64,000 nt of DNA from Natronoarchaeum rubrum (GCF_024494695.1 NZ_JANHDP010000003.1:496001-560000), one strand, 5' to 3'; counted from the stretch's first letter, positions 17,089 to 26,992 are shown. The notes: generated from the sequence alone by a model not told the origin. Made by a program: numbers and translations.

Positions 17089-17589
17089 ATGGCGAAGTAT
17101 TCGACGGGCGGCTCGTCGGGGTCGGGCGAGGCCGACGCCTGCGAGCTCTGCGGAACGGAGAGCGCGTCGCTGCGGCCGGCGAACGTCGCCGGCGCCGACC
17201 TCGACGTCTGTCCCGACTGCGCGCCCCACGACGACAACGCTCACAAGGACAACAAGAAGACGGACCAGTCCGGCGGCGGCTCCGACCGGAACCCGGTGGA
17301 GGCGGCCAACTCCGACACGACGATGTGGGACGGCGACACCTCCCACTGGGAGGAGGAGGGCACCGACTACGACGACGACCCCCTTCCCTATCTCGTGAGC
17401 GGCTACGGGTCGGTCGCCGAGGAAGCCCGCCAGGACGCCGGGCTGCAGCGCGGGGAACTCGCCGACGAGCTGGAGATTCCCGAGTCCGACCTGCTGGCGA
17501 TCGAGCAGGGCCGGGCGAACCAGGCCGGCATCTCCGGCTCGGTCGTCGGGGCACTCGAAGAGCGGCTCGATATCGAGCTCGCCGAATGA
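17089..17589 (+). CDS. Multiprotein-bridging factor 1 homologue (zinc ribbon + HTH)
   Basis: A 166-residue protein. A zinc-binding part (CELCGTE ... CPDC, residues about 18-44) is followed by a disordered acidic linker and a Cro/XRE-type helix-turn-helix (SVAEEARQDAGLQRGELADELEIPESDLLAIEQG, about residues 105-140). This is the archaeal MBF1 (aMBF1) layout, a protein linked to transcription and ribosome quality control. It stands in its own unit between dphB and alaX. Confidence 0.85.
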   Translation: MAKYSTGGSSGSGEADACELCGTESASLRPANVAGADLDVCPDCAPHDDNAHKDNKKTDQSGGGSDRNPVEAANSDTTMWDGDTSHWEEEGTDYDDDPLPYLVSGYGSVAEEARQDAGLQRGELADELEIPESDLLAIEQGRANQAGISGSVVGALEERLDIELAE

Positions 17590-17655
17590 GCTAGTCGCAT
17601 CGCCGACAGGTCGGCGGCCCGATCACTTTTGTGGGTTCCCCGCCACGGGGGAGTG

Positions 17656-18543
17656 ATGAGCGGACAACGCGCGGCGGCCGAGCCCTACACCACGCAGTTC
17701 TCGACGACGGTTCGGTCGGTCGACGGCCGAGACGTGCGCCTCGAGACGACGTACTTCTACGCCGAGAGCGGCGGCCAGCCCGCCGACACGGGCCGGATCG
17801 GGACGACCCGCGTCGAGGATGTTCGCCTGAAGGACGGCGAGATCGTCCACGAACTCGCCGAGCCCGACGCCGTCCGCGAAGGACAGTCCGTCCTGTGTAC
17901 GATCGACTGGGAGCGCCGGATGTACTGCATGCGCGCTCACACCGCCGGCCACGCGCTGTACGGCGCTGTGCGCCGGCTGTTCGACGACGTGGAATACGCC
18001 GGGTTCGACATCGGCGCCCCCGACGGCGACCTCGGCGGCGACGAGTCGGTCAGAATCGACCTCCGGACCGACGCCGAGATCGACGACGCGACGCTGGCCG
18101 ACCTCGAACGCGCAGTCAACCGGGTCGTCTGGGACGCCCACGACGTCGCCTGGGAGACGACGCCGGCCGACGACGCGGTCGACCGCGACGACGTGGCGTG
18201 TGACGCCCGGTCCACGGAGGGGCTTGCGGGCGACGGAAGCGGCGGCACCGAGGCGGACCGGCTGGTGACGATCGAGGACTGGAGCGTCACGGCCTGCGGC
18301 GGCACGCACGTCCGCAACACCCGTGAAATCGGCCCCGTGACGGTGCTCGACTGGTCGAACCCCGAGGAGGGACGAACGCGGATCGAGTTCGGCGTCGGAC
18401 CGGCGGGCATCGAGCGCCGGGGCGACGAGAAGCGGGCGGCCAGAGCGGCGGCGCGCCGTCTCGGCGTCGGCGTCGAGGAGGTCCCCGCGGCGCTCGATCG
18501 ACTGCGCGAGACGCGCGACGAACCGTTCGCACGCGACGGGTGA
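17656..18543 (+). CDS. alaX: Alanyl-tRNA editing protein AlaX
   Basis: Trans-editing hydrolase that removes Ser or Gly mis-charged on tRNA-Ala. Its 295 residues contain the N-terminal OB-like region (TYFYAESGGQPADTG) and the zinc-site motifs HTAGH and CGGTHVRNTREIG typical of the AlaRS editing domain. ATG 17656 is preferred over an in-frame GTG at 17629 because a TATA-like CACTTTTGTG lies about 28 nt before it. The C-terminal 40 residues form a charged helix. Confidence 0.9.
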   Translation: MSGQRAAAEPYTTQFSTTVRSVDGRDVRLETTYFYAESGGQPADTGRIGTTRVEDVRLKDGEIVHELAEPDAVREGQSVLCTIDWERRMYCMRAHTAGHALYGAVRRLFDDVEYAGFDIGAPDGDLGGDESVRIDLRTDAEIDDATLADLERAVNRVVWDAHDVAWETTPADDAVDRDDVACDARSTEGLAGDGSGGTEADRLVTIEDWSVTACGGTHVRNTREIGPVTVLDWSNPEEGRTRIEFGVGPAGIERRGDEKRAARAAARRLGVGVEEVPAALDRLRETRDEPFARDG

Positions 18544-18610
18544 ATCGATCGACCGGAGAGCGTGCGCCGCGACGATCATATTTTTCCATGCGGAATCTGA
18601 ACGTCCCGGT

Positions 18611-19783
18611 ATGAATCTCACCGGAGAGCAGCGAGCGGTTCGGGACGTCGTCCGGGAGTTCGCCGTCGAGGAGATCCAGCCGATCGCCCGCGAGGCCGAC
18701 GAGACCGGCGAGTTCCCCGAGGACGTCTGGGACGGGCTGGCGGAACTGGATCTGACGGGCCTGACGACGCCGACCGAGTACGGCGGCTACGGCGCCGACC
18801 GGACGACCTACGCCGTCGTCAACGAGCAGGTCGCGTACGGCTCGCTCGCGGTGGCGACGGCGCTGTCGGTCCACTGTCTGGCGACCGCCTGCATCGCCTC
18901 GTTCGGGAGCGAGACCCAGAAAGAGCGCTGGCTCCCCGAGATGGCAGCGGGTCGGCCGGTCGGCGCGTTCGCGCTTTCCGAACCCGGCGCGGGCTCGAAC
19001 CCCGCCGAGATGACCACCGAGGCGCGGCCGGTCGAAGGGGCTGATGGCGAGGTCCAGTCGTACGTGATCGACGGCGAGAAGCAGTGGATCACCAACGGCG
19101 AGCGCGCCGGCGTGATCGTCCTGTTCGCCAAGACCGACCGATCGGACCCCGACTCGATCACGCAGTTCGTCGTCCCCGCGGACGCCGACGGGTTCTCGGT
19201 CGGCAAGACTGAGGACAAGATGGGGCTGCGCGCGAGCGACACCGCGGCTCTGCAGTTCGACGGCGTCGAGATTCCCGCCGAGAACCGGCTGACCGAGGAG
19301 GGCGCCGGCCTGCGGGCCGCCCTGTCGATTCTTACCGGCGGGCGGATCGGCATCGCCGCCCAGTCGGTCGGGCTGGCCCAGGACGCGTTCGATAGGGCGA
19401 GAGAGTACGCCACCGAGCGCGAGCAGTTCGACCGGCCGATCGGCGACATCCAGACGATCCGCCACAAGCTCGCCGAGATGGCGACCCGGATCCACGCCGC
19501 GCGAGCGCTGACCTACGACGCCGCCGGCGCCGCCGAGCGCGGGCGCGAGCAGTCGCTGTACGATCCGGCGATGCTCGCGAGCATGGCGAAGTACGTCGCC
19601 AGCGAGACGGCCGTCGACGTCACGAACGAGGCGGTCCAGGTCCACGGCGGCTACGGCTACGTCACCGAGTTCGACGTCGAGCGGCTCTACCGGGACGCCA
19701 AGGTGACGACGATCTACGAGGGGACCAGCGAGATCCAAAAAACCGTGATCGCGCGCCACCTGCTCGGCGAGCGCGGCGAGTGA
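18611..19783 (+). CDS. Acyl-CoA dehydrogenase
   Basis: FAD enzyme that introduces the alpha,beta double bond in acyl-CoA, passing electrons to ETF. Full length at 390 residues: FALSEPGAGSNPAEMTTEA and WITNGERAGVIVLFAKTD (FAD site), then REQFDRPIGDIQTIRHKLAEMA, VQVHGGYGYVTEFDVERLYRD and the catalytic Glu in TIYEGTSEIQ. The acyl-chain preference is unknown. CATATTTTTCC (18578-18588) lies about 28 nt before ATG 18611. No ETF or thiolase gene is adjacent. Confidence 0.9.
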   Translation: MNLTGEQRAVRDVVREFAVEEIQPIAREADETGEFPEDVWDGLAELDLTGLTTPTEYGGYGADRTTYAVVNEQVAYGSLAVATALSVHCLATACIASFGSETQKERWLPEMAAGRPVGAFALSEPGAGSNPAEMTTEARPVEGADGEVQSYVIDGEKQWITNGERAGVIVLFAKTDRSDPDSITQFVVPADADGFSVGKTEDKMGLRASDTAALQFDGVEIPAENRLTEEGAGLRAALSILTGGRIGIAAQSVGLAQDAFDRAREYATEREQFDRPIGDIQTIRHKLAEMATRIHAARALTYDAAGAAERGREQSLYDPAMLASMAKYVASETAVDVTNEAVQVHGGYGYVTEFDVERLYRDAKVTTIYEGTSEIQKTVIARHLLGERGE

Positions 19784-19828
19784 CTCGCGGAGGGCGCCGA
19801 GGTCGACGACGCGAGAGCGCCGCGCCGG

Positions 19829-20659
<831 letters not shown>

Positions 20660-20741
20660 ACTGGCTCCGGTCTCGCCGTCGATCTCCGGCCGCTGCCCGA
20701 GTAACGGACGGCACGCTACGCTCGGTGACCACCGCCGCGAT

Positions 20742-20811
20742 CGGCCGACCGGCGCCGGTCGGCCGCGGCCAGTCCGCCCCCCGGCAGCGACACGGCGCCG
20801 CGGGGCGCCGT
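20742..20811. repeat. Two strong palindromes between the flippase-like gene and cysE
   Basis: 20742-20765 is a perfect 24-bp palindrome (arm CGGCCGACCGGC). 20792-20811 is a second hairpin with 8-bp arms ACGGCGCC/GGCGCCGT and loop GCGG. Both lie in the 260-bp gap between two same-strand genes, where no credible gene is seen. They could terminate or protect mRNA, or bind protein. Confidence 0.6.
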
Positions 20812-20880
20812 CGCTGCTCGCTGCCTGTTCCCGGGGTGCGGGCTATCGTCGCCATGGTGTGGAACTGACGCGACGCGCAT

Positions 20881-20885
20881 AAAAA
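20881..20885 (-). terminator. T-run after the flippase-like gene
   Basis: Read on the minus strand, TTTTT follows the stop codon at 20921 by about 35 nt. Archaeal terminators often need only a T-run, so this is a plausible end for the membrane-protein transcript. Confidence 0.4.
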
Positions 20886-20920
20886 GGCGTTCGGATGTGC
20901 GACCGGACGCAAGAGCGCGG

Positions 20921-21937
20921 TCAGGCGAACGACCGGACGCCGAAGGCCGTCATCGACCCGCCGCCGATCAGCACCGGCATCCAGTAGATCACCGATCGGT
21001 AGATCAACACGGCAGCGGCGACCGCAGAGCCCGGCAGTCCCGTCGTGGGGACCAGCAGCGCGACGAACGTCGCCTCGATCGCGGCGAGGCCGCCCGGCAA
21101 CGGCGCCGCGCCGGCCATGTTACCCAGCGGGATAACGAACAGGACGACGTAGAACGGCACCGAGTAGCCGACTGCGGCGAACGCCGCCATCAGCGCGGCG
21201 CCCTGAAACAGCCAGCCGACCGTCGAGAGCCCGATCGTGATCGCCAGCCGGCGGCGGTTGACGGCCACGCGCTCGACGTGCCCAAAAAAGCGCTGCATCC
21301 GCTCGACGAGATCGTCCTCGTCGATGTCGTCGAGTCGGTCGAGCGGGATGCGACCGAGCACCCGTGCGAGGGCGCCTGCGATGTACTCGACGAACTGCTC
21401 GCGGCGGTGCCAGACGAACGTGAACGCGACGACGATGGCAGCGACGAGCACGACGACAGTGATGATGGCAGTTTCGAGGCGCTCACCCAGCGTGAAGTTG
21501 AGCGCGTAGTAGCTGACGCCCAACCCGATCAACGACAGCGACGAGACGACGTTGAGCACGTCGAGACTGGCGATACCGACCAGACCCGTCTCGTAGCGGG
21601 CGTTCGACGATCGCGAGATCAGTAGGGCGGCGACCGGTTCGCCGCCGGCCTGCCCGAACGGCGTGACGTTGTTGGCGAACACCGCGGCCGCGTAGATCGC
21701 AAACGAACGCACGAGGGCGACGGGGACGCCGAGCGTGCCGAGAATCGTCCGCAACATCAGGCTCCAGGCGATCAGCCAGAGGAGACCGAATCCGACCGTC
21801 GCCCCGACGAGCGAGGGCGTCGCGTGGGTCAACTCCTCGATGATTCGTTGCCCGCCGACGAGATAGAACAACACGGCGAAAATGACGAGAGCGCCCGCCA
21901 CACCAGCGGCGAGCATCCTCCAGTTGCGCCCGTCCAT
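20921..21937 (-). CDS. Flippase-like membrane protein (UPF0104 / lysylphosphatidylglycerol synthase TM family)
   Basis: A 338-residue integral membrane protein with about eight helices, starting GVAGALVIFAVLFYLVGG. Family-type loops FANNVTPFGQAGGEPVAALLI and MAGAAPLPGGLAAIEATFVALL are clear. In archaea this family is linked to lipid or glycolipid translocation and surface glycosylation (for example AglD-linked regions); the substrate is not known. It diverges from the sulfatase-like gene and opens a cluster of surface-polymer genes. Confidence 0.8.
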   Translation of the reverse strand: MDGRNWRMLAAGVAGALVIFAVLFYLVGGQRIIEELTHATPSLVGATVGFGLLWLIAWSLMLRTILGTLGVPVALVRSFAIYAAAVFANNVTPFGQAGGEPVAALLISRSSNARYETGLVGIASLDVLNVVSSLSLIGLGVSYYALNFTLGERLETAIITVVVLVAAIVVAFTFVWHRREQFVEYIAGALARVLGRIPLDRLDDIDEDDLVERMQRFFGHVERVAVNRRRLAITIGLSTVGWLFQGAALMAAFAAVGYSVPFYVVLFVIPLGNMAGAAPLPGGLAAIEATFVALLVPTTGLPGSAVAAAVLIYRSVIYWMPVLIGGGSMTAFGVRSFA

Positions 21938-22004
21938 TCACGTCGAAGGTGGTTGTGCCCCTTCAAAATGTTTCCGTTGTTAACCGTCGTACGAGCGAGA
22001 ATCA

Positions 22005-22023
22005 AACGCTCGTTCCGAGCGTT
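22005..22023 (+). promoter_or_regulatory. Palindrome overlapping the sulfatase-like gene promoter
   Basis: AACGCTCG-TTC-CGAGCGTT, 8+8 perfect arms, abuts the TATA-like GTTTTATCC (22021-22029) that lies about 27 nt before ATG 22053. It also lies between the divergent starts (21937 minus, 22053 plus), so a protein bound here could control both. Confidence 0.5.
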
Positions 22024-22052
22024 TTATCCGTGATTGCACGGAACGCCCGGTA

Positions 22053-23624
22053 ATGAGTAGTTCGGGTCCGTCTAACGTTCTCTTCGTCGTGCTCGACACG
22101 GTCCGGAAGGACCACCTGACGCCGTACGGCTACGACCGACCGACGACGCCGAACCTGGAGGCGTTCGCCGAGGAAGCGACGGTGTTCGAGGAGGCCGTGG
22201 CACCGGCGCCCTGGACGCTCCCCGTCCACGCGTCGATGTTCACTGGACTCTATCCGAGCCAGCACGGCGCCGACCAGGAGAGCCCCTACCTCGACGACGT
22301 CGCCACGCTGGCGTCGGTGCTGTCCGCGCGGGGCTACGACACGGCGTGTTACTCCTCGAACGCCTGGATCACGCCGTACACCAAGCTCACGCGCGGCTTC
22401 GAGCACCACGACACCTCCTTCGAGATCATGCCCGGGAACTTCCTCTCGGGCACGCTGGCGAACCTCTGGCAGACGATCAACGACAACGACCGGCTGCGGA
22501 ACCTGGCGAATCGGATCGTCCACCTCGGGGCGAAGGCCCACGCGAAACTGGCGGGCGACGACGACGCCGCCTCGAAGACGCCGGCCGTGATCGACCAGAC
22601 GAAGGCGTTCATCGAGCAGAGCGACGAGGACTCCGGCTGGTTCGGCTTCATCAACCTGATGGACGCCCACCTGCCGTACCACCCGCCCGAGGAGTACCGC
22701 GAGGAGTTCGCGCCGGGCGTCGACTCCTCGGACGTGTGCCAGAACTCCAAGGAGTTCAATTCGGGCGCCCGCGACATCGACGACGAGGAGTGGGAGGACA
22801 TTCGGGGGCTGTACGACGCCGAAATCGCCCACATCGACGCCGAACTCGGGCGGCTGTTCGACTGGCTCCGCGAGACCGACCGGTGGGACGACACGACGGT
22901 CGTGGTCTGTGCCGACCACGGCGAGAACCTCGGCGAGCACGATCTGTACGGCCACGAGTTCGCGCTCTACGACGAGCTGATCAACGTCCCGCTGATGGTC
23001 AAGCATCCCGACCTGGAGGCCGACCGGCGCGAGGATCTGGTCGAACTCGTCGACCTCTATCACACGACGCTCGACGCCGTCGACGTCGATCCGGCCGCCG
23101 GCGACGGGTACGAGTTCGACGCCGTCGACCGGGACGCCACGCGCTCGCTGCTCTCGGCCAGCTACCGCGAGTTCGCCGCCGGGCCGGACGCAGATCCCGG
23201 CCAGCGCGCGGTCGTCGACGGGGGCGGAGACGGCGACTACGCATTCGTCGAGTACTCCCAGCCCGTCATCGAGCTCCACCACCTCGAAGAGAAGGCCGCG
23301 AACGCCGGGATCGAGCTGCCGGACGACCACCGCGCGTACTCGCGGCTGCGCGCCGCGCGATCGGAGGACAGCAAGTACGTCCGCGCCGACCGGATCCCCG
23401 ACGAAGCCTACCGCCTCGACGAGGATCCCGACGAGCTGACGCCGATCGATCCCGACGACGACGAGGTCGTCGCGGCGGCCGAACGCGCGCTCTCTCGGTT
23501 CGAGGAGGGCGTCGGCGGCGCCTGGACCGACGGCGAGGGCGTCGACGCCGGGGCGGCCGACGCGCTCGACGACGCCGACGAGGAGATGCGCGAGCGGCTT
23601 CGCGATCTGGGCTACATGGAGTGA
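22053..23624 (+). CDS. Sulfatase-like hydrolase/transferase (alkaline phosphatase superfamily)
   Basis: A 523-residue protein with the N-terminal metal site VLFVVLDTVRKDHL (D15, D20), the nucleophile loop APWTLPVHASMFTG, and the second metal site VVCADHGENLGEH. The nucleophile position (residue 55) is Thr, not the Cys or Ser converted to formylglycine in true sulfatases. It may therefore be a phosphodiesterase or phosphotransferase. The C-terminal third is acidic. No signal peptide is seen, so a cytosolic role is likely. It is probably transcribed leaderless from the box at 22021-22029. Confidence 0.8.
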   Translation: MSSSGPSNVLFVVLDTVRKDHLTPYGYDRPTTPNLEAFAEEATVFEEAVAPAPWTLPVHASMFTGLYPSQHGADQESPYLDDVATLASVLSARGYDTACYSSNAWITPYTKLTRGFEHHDTSFEIMPGNFLSGTLANLWQTINDNDRLRNLANRIVHLGAKAHAKLAGDDDAASKTPAVIDQTKAFIEQSDEDSGWFGFINLMDAHLPYHPPEEYREEFAPGVDSSDVCQNSKEFNSGARDIDDEEWEDIRGLYDAEIAHIDAELGRLFDWLRETDRWDDTTVVVCADHGENLGEHDLYGHEFALYDELINVPLMVKHPDLEADRREDLVELVDLYHTTLDAVDVDPAAGDGYEFDAVDRDATRSLLSASYREFAAGPDADPGQRAVVDGGGDGDYAFVEYSQPVIELHHLEEKAANAGIELPDDHRAYSRLRAARSEDSKYVRADRIPDEAYRLDEDPDELTPIDPDDDEVVAAAERALSRFEEGVGGAWTDGEGVDAGAADALDDADEEMRERLRDLGYME

Positions 23625-23706
23625 GACGGCACGACTTGATCGTCGCCGAGGGCTAGAATCCCCAACAAGCAACCCTTAACTTCGGCAGCGAATTAGCGAC
23701 TCGCCA

Positions 23707-24231
23707 ATGCTGCTCGCACAGACCGAGCATTTCCCCGGGTGGGTCGAGAACTGGCTCAGCTCGGAGCTCGGCCTGCTCGTCCTCTTTGGCATCTGCATCC
23801 TCGAAGGCGCGATGATGCTGCGGTTCATGCCGAGCGAACTCGTCGTTCCGGGCGCGCTACTGGTGATGGGCGCCGAGCCGGGGACGATCGTTGCCGTCGT
23901 CGTCATCGCCGTCGTCGGAACGACGATCGGCCAGTACATCCTCTTTCGCTTGCTCCGGCGCGGCGGCCGCGAGTACCTGCTCAAGAAGCGCTGGTTCCGC
24001 GTCTCCGAGGACCGACTCGACACGCTCGACGGCTGGTTCGAGCGCTGGGGCGCGATCGCCGTGCCGGTGAGCAACTCGATGCTGATGATCCGCGGCCTGC
24101 TGACGATTCCGGCGGGCCTCTCGGAGATGGACGGCCGGACGTTCGTCGCCCTCTCGGCGGTCGGATCGCTGTCGTTCCAGACGATCCTCGCCGGCCTGTA
24201 CCTGCTGTTCGACCAGATGCTGCTGTTCTAG
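23707..24231 (+). CDS. DedA/VTT-domain membrane protein
   Basis: A 174-residue protein with about four helices. It shows the SNARE-associated/VTT pattern: FMPSELVVPGALLVMGAEPGT early, the re-entrant-loop part RWGAIAVPVSNSMLMIRGLLTIPAGLSEM, and a final helix. DedA proteins scramble or flip phospholipids or polyprenyl phosphates across the membrane. That fits the nearby glycosyltransferase genes, though the substrate is unknown. CCCTTAAC about 30 nt upstream may be the TATA box. Confidence 0.85.
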   Translation: MLLAQTEHFPGWVENWLSSELGLLVLFGICILEGAMMLRFMPSELVVPGALLVMGAEPGTIVAVVVIAVVGTTIGQYILFRLLRRGGREYLLKKRWFRVSEDRLDTLDGWFERWGAIAVPVSNSMLMIRGLLTIPAGLSEMDGRTFVALSAVGSLSFQTILAGLYLLFDQMLLF

Positions 24232-24333
24232 GCTGTCGACGCGACGCCGGCGGTGGGCCGACCGAGGGCGTCAGCTCTGACGCTCTGGCGTCTCACGCCG
24301 CCGCTTCGACGTCGACGCTACGCTTCTCCACTA

Positions 24334-24420
24334 CTTCGGCGTCGGGACGCTCGACCCCAGTAGCGATGCCGCTTCGGCATCGGCGCGCTCGATCCCGGCA
24401 ACGATATCGCTTCGGCGTCG
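24334..24420. repeat. 38-bp tandem repeat
   Basis: CTTCGGC recurs at 24334, 24372 and 24410. The two full 38-bp units share CTTCGGC-(G/A)TCGG-x-CGCTCGA-CCC and GCGAT/ACGAT-type cores with scattered changes. The period is not a multiple of three and it lies in a 245-bp non-coding gap, so it is not a coding repeat. Confidence 0.6.
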
Positions 24421-24475
24421 ACACTGACGCGTCGGCGGCAGCGTCCCTCTCCGGACGAAAAAGAAAGCGACCCGA

Positions 24476-25999
24476 TCAGCTACCGTCGTCGCGTCGGGCG
24501 ATCGGCGACCGGAACCCGATGCCGGCGTCGCGGAGCTTCCACCGCGATTCGAGGCCGATCCAGCTCAGCGCGATCAGGATGGCGACGAACGCGGCGCCGA
24601 ACTGCGTGTCGCCCATCCACACCGGCGAGACGAACACGATCGCGTTGTGGATCCGGTGGGGAACGAAGCCGGAGACGGTCGATTCGACCCGATCGAAGGG
24701 ATCGAAGCCGAAGCTTCCGCCGCTCTCGTCGCTCTCCTCGACGGTCTGGGATTCCAGCCCCAGTTCCTGGGCGCTCTGGCCGCCGGCGCTCTCGTCACCG
24801 GTCTCCAGGCGTTCGGCGTCGTACGGCAGCGACATCGGGACCTCCCAGACGATGTCGCCCTCGGGGTTGACCTCGATCACGCGCTTCCCGTTGGAGTCGG
24901 CGATCAGCGTGTTGCCGTTGGGGAGCCGGTCGGCGTCGCGGGGCCACTGCATCTTCTCGTCGGCCCACTGCCAGGTGCGCACCCACTCGCCGTCCTCGCG
25001 CTGGAACTCCTGAACGCGGCCGTTCTCGGAGTCGGCGACGACGACCGCGGGACCGCCGCGCTCCTCGGGAATGTAGTCGGGGTTGTGCTGCTCGTACTGG
25101 ATGTCGTGCTCGCCTTCGGCGCCGAGCGTCCAGTCCTCCTGCAGTCCGGTCGAACGGTTGATGAACACGACCTGGTCCTGGTTGCGCAGGCTCGCCATGA
25201 TCCGGCCGTCGGGGAGCACCTCGACGTCGTTGAGGTGGGCCCAGTCGCCGGGATAGGCGCCCCCTTCGTCGAGCGGGAACTCGCTCTGGGCGTCCCACAG
25301 CCAGGTGACGATCTCGGTCTCGGTGTTGACGATGAAGATCTGGTCGGAGACCATGTCGGCGACGACGACGTGGGTCTCGTTGATCCGGTCGACGTCGTGC
25401 CACTCGGCGGCGGTCTCGGTGTGGTCCATCCGCTCGTAGAGCACCTCGGTCTCGCCGGTCGAGAGGTTCGTCCGTTCGAGGATGTTCCGCGCGCACGGGG
25501 GCGCCCGACAGTTCGGTCCGGACGTGTGGATCGTGTCCGTCGCGGCGTACTCGACGGTCATCGACTCGTTCTCGACGGGGTCGACGTCGAAGTACTTCGT
25601 GTGGCTGTTGTTGTAGTACTGGAGACTCCCGTCGGGGTTGAACGCGACGATGGTGCCGTACCGTCCCGACTCGGTAACGACGGTGTGGTTCTCGGTCGGC
25701 GGCGCCTCGGGGACGGCCTCGGCGTTCGCCGTCGTCGTCGCCGTCGCGGCGCCGTAGGCGAGCACGCCGGCACACAGCAGAAGGACGATCACGAACGCGG
25801 CTCGCAGTCGGTTCCGCGAGAGGTGCGATCGCCCGGTCGCGATCGCGCTCCGCGCGCGGCCGAGTCCGGCTCGCACGCTGTCCATCGGTGACTGGTCGGC
25901 GCCGGACGGCGATGCGTCGTCCGCCGTCACGATACCCCCCGCATCGTCGGTCGATTCGGTACGCGGCTGTCCATACCCGTCCTTCCGATGTTTGACCAA
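24476..25999 (-). CDS. Arylsulfotransferase (ASST) family membrane protein
   Basis: A beta-propeller enzyme family (arylsulfate sulfotransferase) that moves sulfate between aromatic donors and acceptors. Here one membrane helix near residues 66-86 (LRAAFVIVLLLCAGVLAYGA) anchors a large outer domain with propeller motifs (GTIVAFNPDGSLQYYN, HLNDVEVLPDGRIMASLRNQDQVVFIN, DADRLPNGNTLIADSNGKRVIEV), and a second helix lies near the C-terminus (FVAILIALSWIGLE). Key histidines occur in HDVDRINETHVVVAD and WAHLND. The TTG start at 25999 gives 507 residues; ATG 25885 is an alternative. A structural role instead of catalysis cannot be excluded. Confidence 0.8.
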   Translation of the reverse strand: MVKHRKDGYGQPRTESTDDAGGIVTADDASPSGADQSPMDSVRAGLGRARSAIATGRSHLSRNRLRAAFVIVLLLCAGVLAYGAATATTTANAEAVPEAPPTENHTVVTESGRYGTIVAFNPDGSLQYYNNSHTKYFDVDPVENESMTVEYAATDTIHTSGPNCRAPPCARNILERTNLSTGETEVLYERMDHTETAAEWHDVDRINETHVVVADMVSDQIFIVNTETEIVTWLWDAQSEFPLDEGGAYPGDWAHLNDVEVLPDGRIMASLRNQDQVVFINRSTGLQEDWTLGAEGEHDIQYEQHNPDYIPEERGGPAVVVADSENGRVQEFQREDGEWVRTWQWADEKMQWPRDADRLPNGNTLIADSNGKRVIEVNPEGDIVWEVPMSLPYDAERLETGDESAGGQSAQELGLESQTVEESDESGGSFGFDPFDRVESTVSGFVPHRIHNAIVFVSPVWMGDTQFGAAFVAILIALSWIGLESRWKLRDAGIGFRSPIARRDDGS

Positions 26000-26125
26000 T
26001 AGGCGTTGTGCTTTCCGGGGACGGGTACCACGATCCGCCGACCGCGAGATCGCGGCGCTTGCCCCGTGACGACCCCGATCGTATCGGAAAGCATATAGAC
26101 CTCCGATCGAATCTTCCGACGACTG

Positions 26126-26992
26126 ATGCAGGACCAGCGCTTCCTCGAGTCAGAGTGGGACTACTGCATTGTACTCGACGCCGCCCGGTACGACGTGTTT
26201 AGCGACGTCTACGACGACTACCTGGACGGATCGCTCGAGAAGCGCTGGAGCAAGGGCTCCTCGACGCCCGAGTGGGCCTACCGCACGCTCGACGGCGACC
26301 ACGACATCGCGTACTTCTCGTCGAACCCCTTTATCAACGATCTGGGCATCCCGCTGAACGAGCTGAAGTGGGGCGCCTCCTGTGACTACGAGTGGACGGC
26401 GTCGGACCACATCTCGAACGTGTTCGACGTCTGGGAGACCGGCTGGGACGACGATCTCGGGACGGTTCCCCCTGAAAGCATGACCGAGGCGTTCGAGCAG
26501 AATCAGGACGCCGTCGAAGAAGCCGACCGGACGGTGATCCACTTTATGCAGCCCCACGCGCCGTATCTCACGCGCGGCAAGGGCCAGAAGCTAAAGCAGA
26601 TCCGCAAGGGCATCCGGCGACAGGACGAAGAGGAATCCGGCGAGGACGGCGGCAGTGGCGGCGTCCTCTCCTCGATCGGTAACACCGTCCGACCGAAAGT
26701 CGAGAGCGTGCTCGAGGAGAGCCAGTTCGCGATGAAGGCGGGCCTCTGGCTCGAACTCGACCCGGTGAGTCTGCTGCAGGACGGCACGCGAGCGACCGCG
26801 ATGAGCTACTACGAGGAGAACCTCCGGATCGCGCTGGAGGAAGTCGAGGAGCTCGTCGAGCAACTCGACGGCGACGTCGTCGTCACCGCGGACCACGGCG
26901 AGGCGTTCGGCGAGGAGGGCGTCTGGGAACACCACATCGAGACGCACATCCCGGCGCTGATGGAGGTCCCGTGGCTGGAACTCGACCAGTAG
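26126..26992 (+). CDS. Short alkaline-phosphatase-superfamily hydrolase (sulfatase-like)
   Basis: A 288-residue protein with DYCIVLDAARYDVF (D18 metal ligand), a Ser/Thr-rich nucleophile candidate KGSSTPEW (residues 44-50), FMQPHAPYL, and the second metal site VVTADHGEAFGE followed by WEHHIE. It lacks formylglycine Cys. It is shorter than the 523-residue relative at 22053. It lies head-to-tail with two GT4 genes (49 bp gap, then 1 bp), suggesting one operon that modifies a glycan or glycolipid. GCATATAGAC lies about 30 nt before ATG 26126. Confidence 0.75.
   Translation: MQDQRFLESEWDYCIVLDAARYDVFSDVYDDYLDGSLEKRWSKGSSTPEWAYRTLDGDHDIAYFSSNPFINDLGIPLNELKWGASCDYEWTASDHISNVFDVWETGWDDDLGTVPPESMTEAFEQNQDAVEEADRTVIHFMQPHAPYLTRGKGQKLKQIRKGIRRQDEEESGEDGGSGGVLSSIGNTVRPKVESVLEESQFAMKAGLWLELDPVSLLQDGTRATAMSYYEENLRIALEEVEELVEQLDGDVVVTADHGEAFGEEGVWEHHIETHIPALMEVPWLELDQ

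Noticed and set aside
15162..17237. 691-codon minus-strand frame
   Set aside because: Ser/Arg-rich antisense shadow of the acidic repeat protein and dphB.
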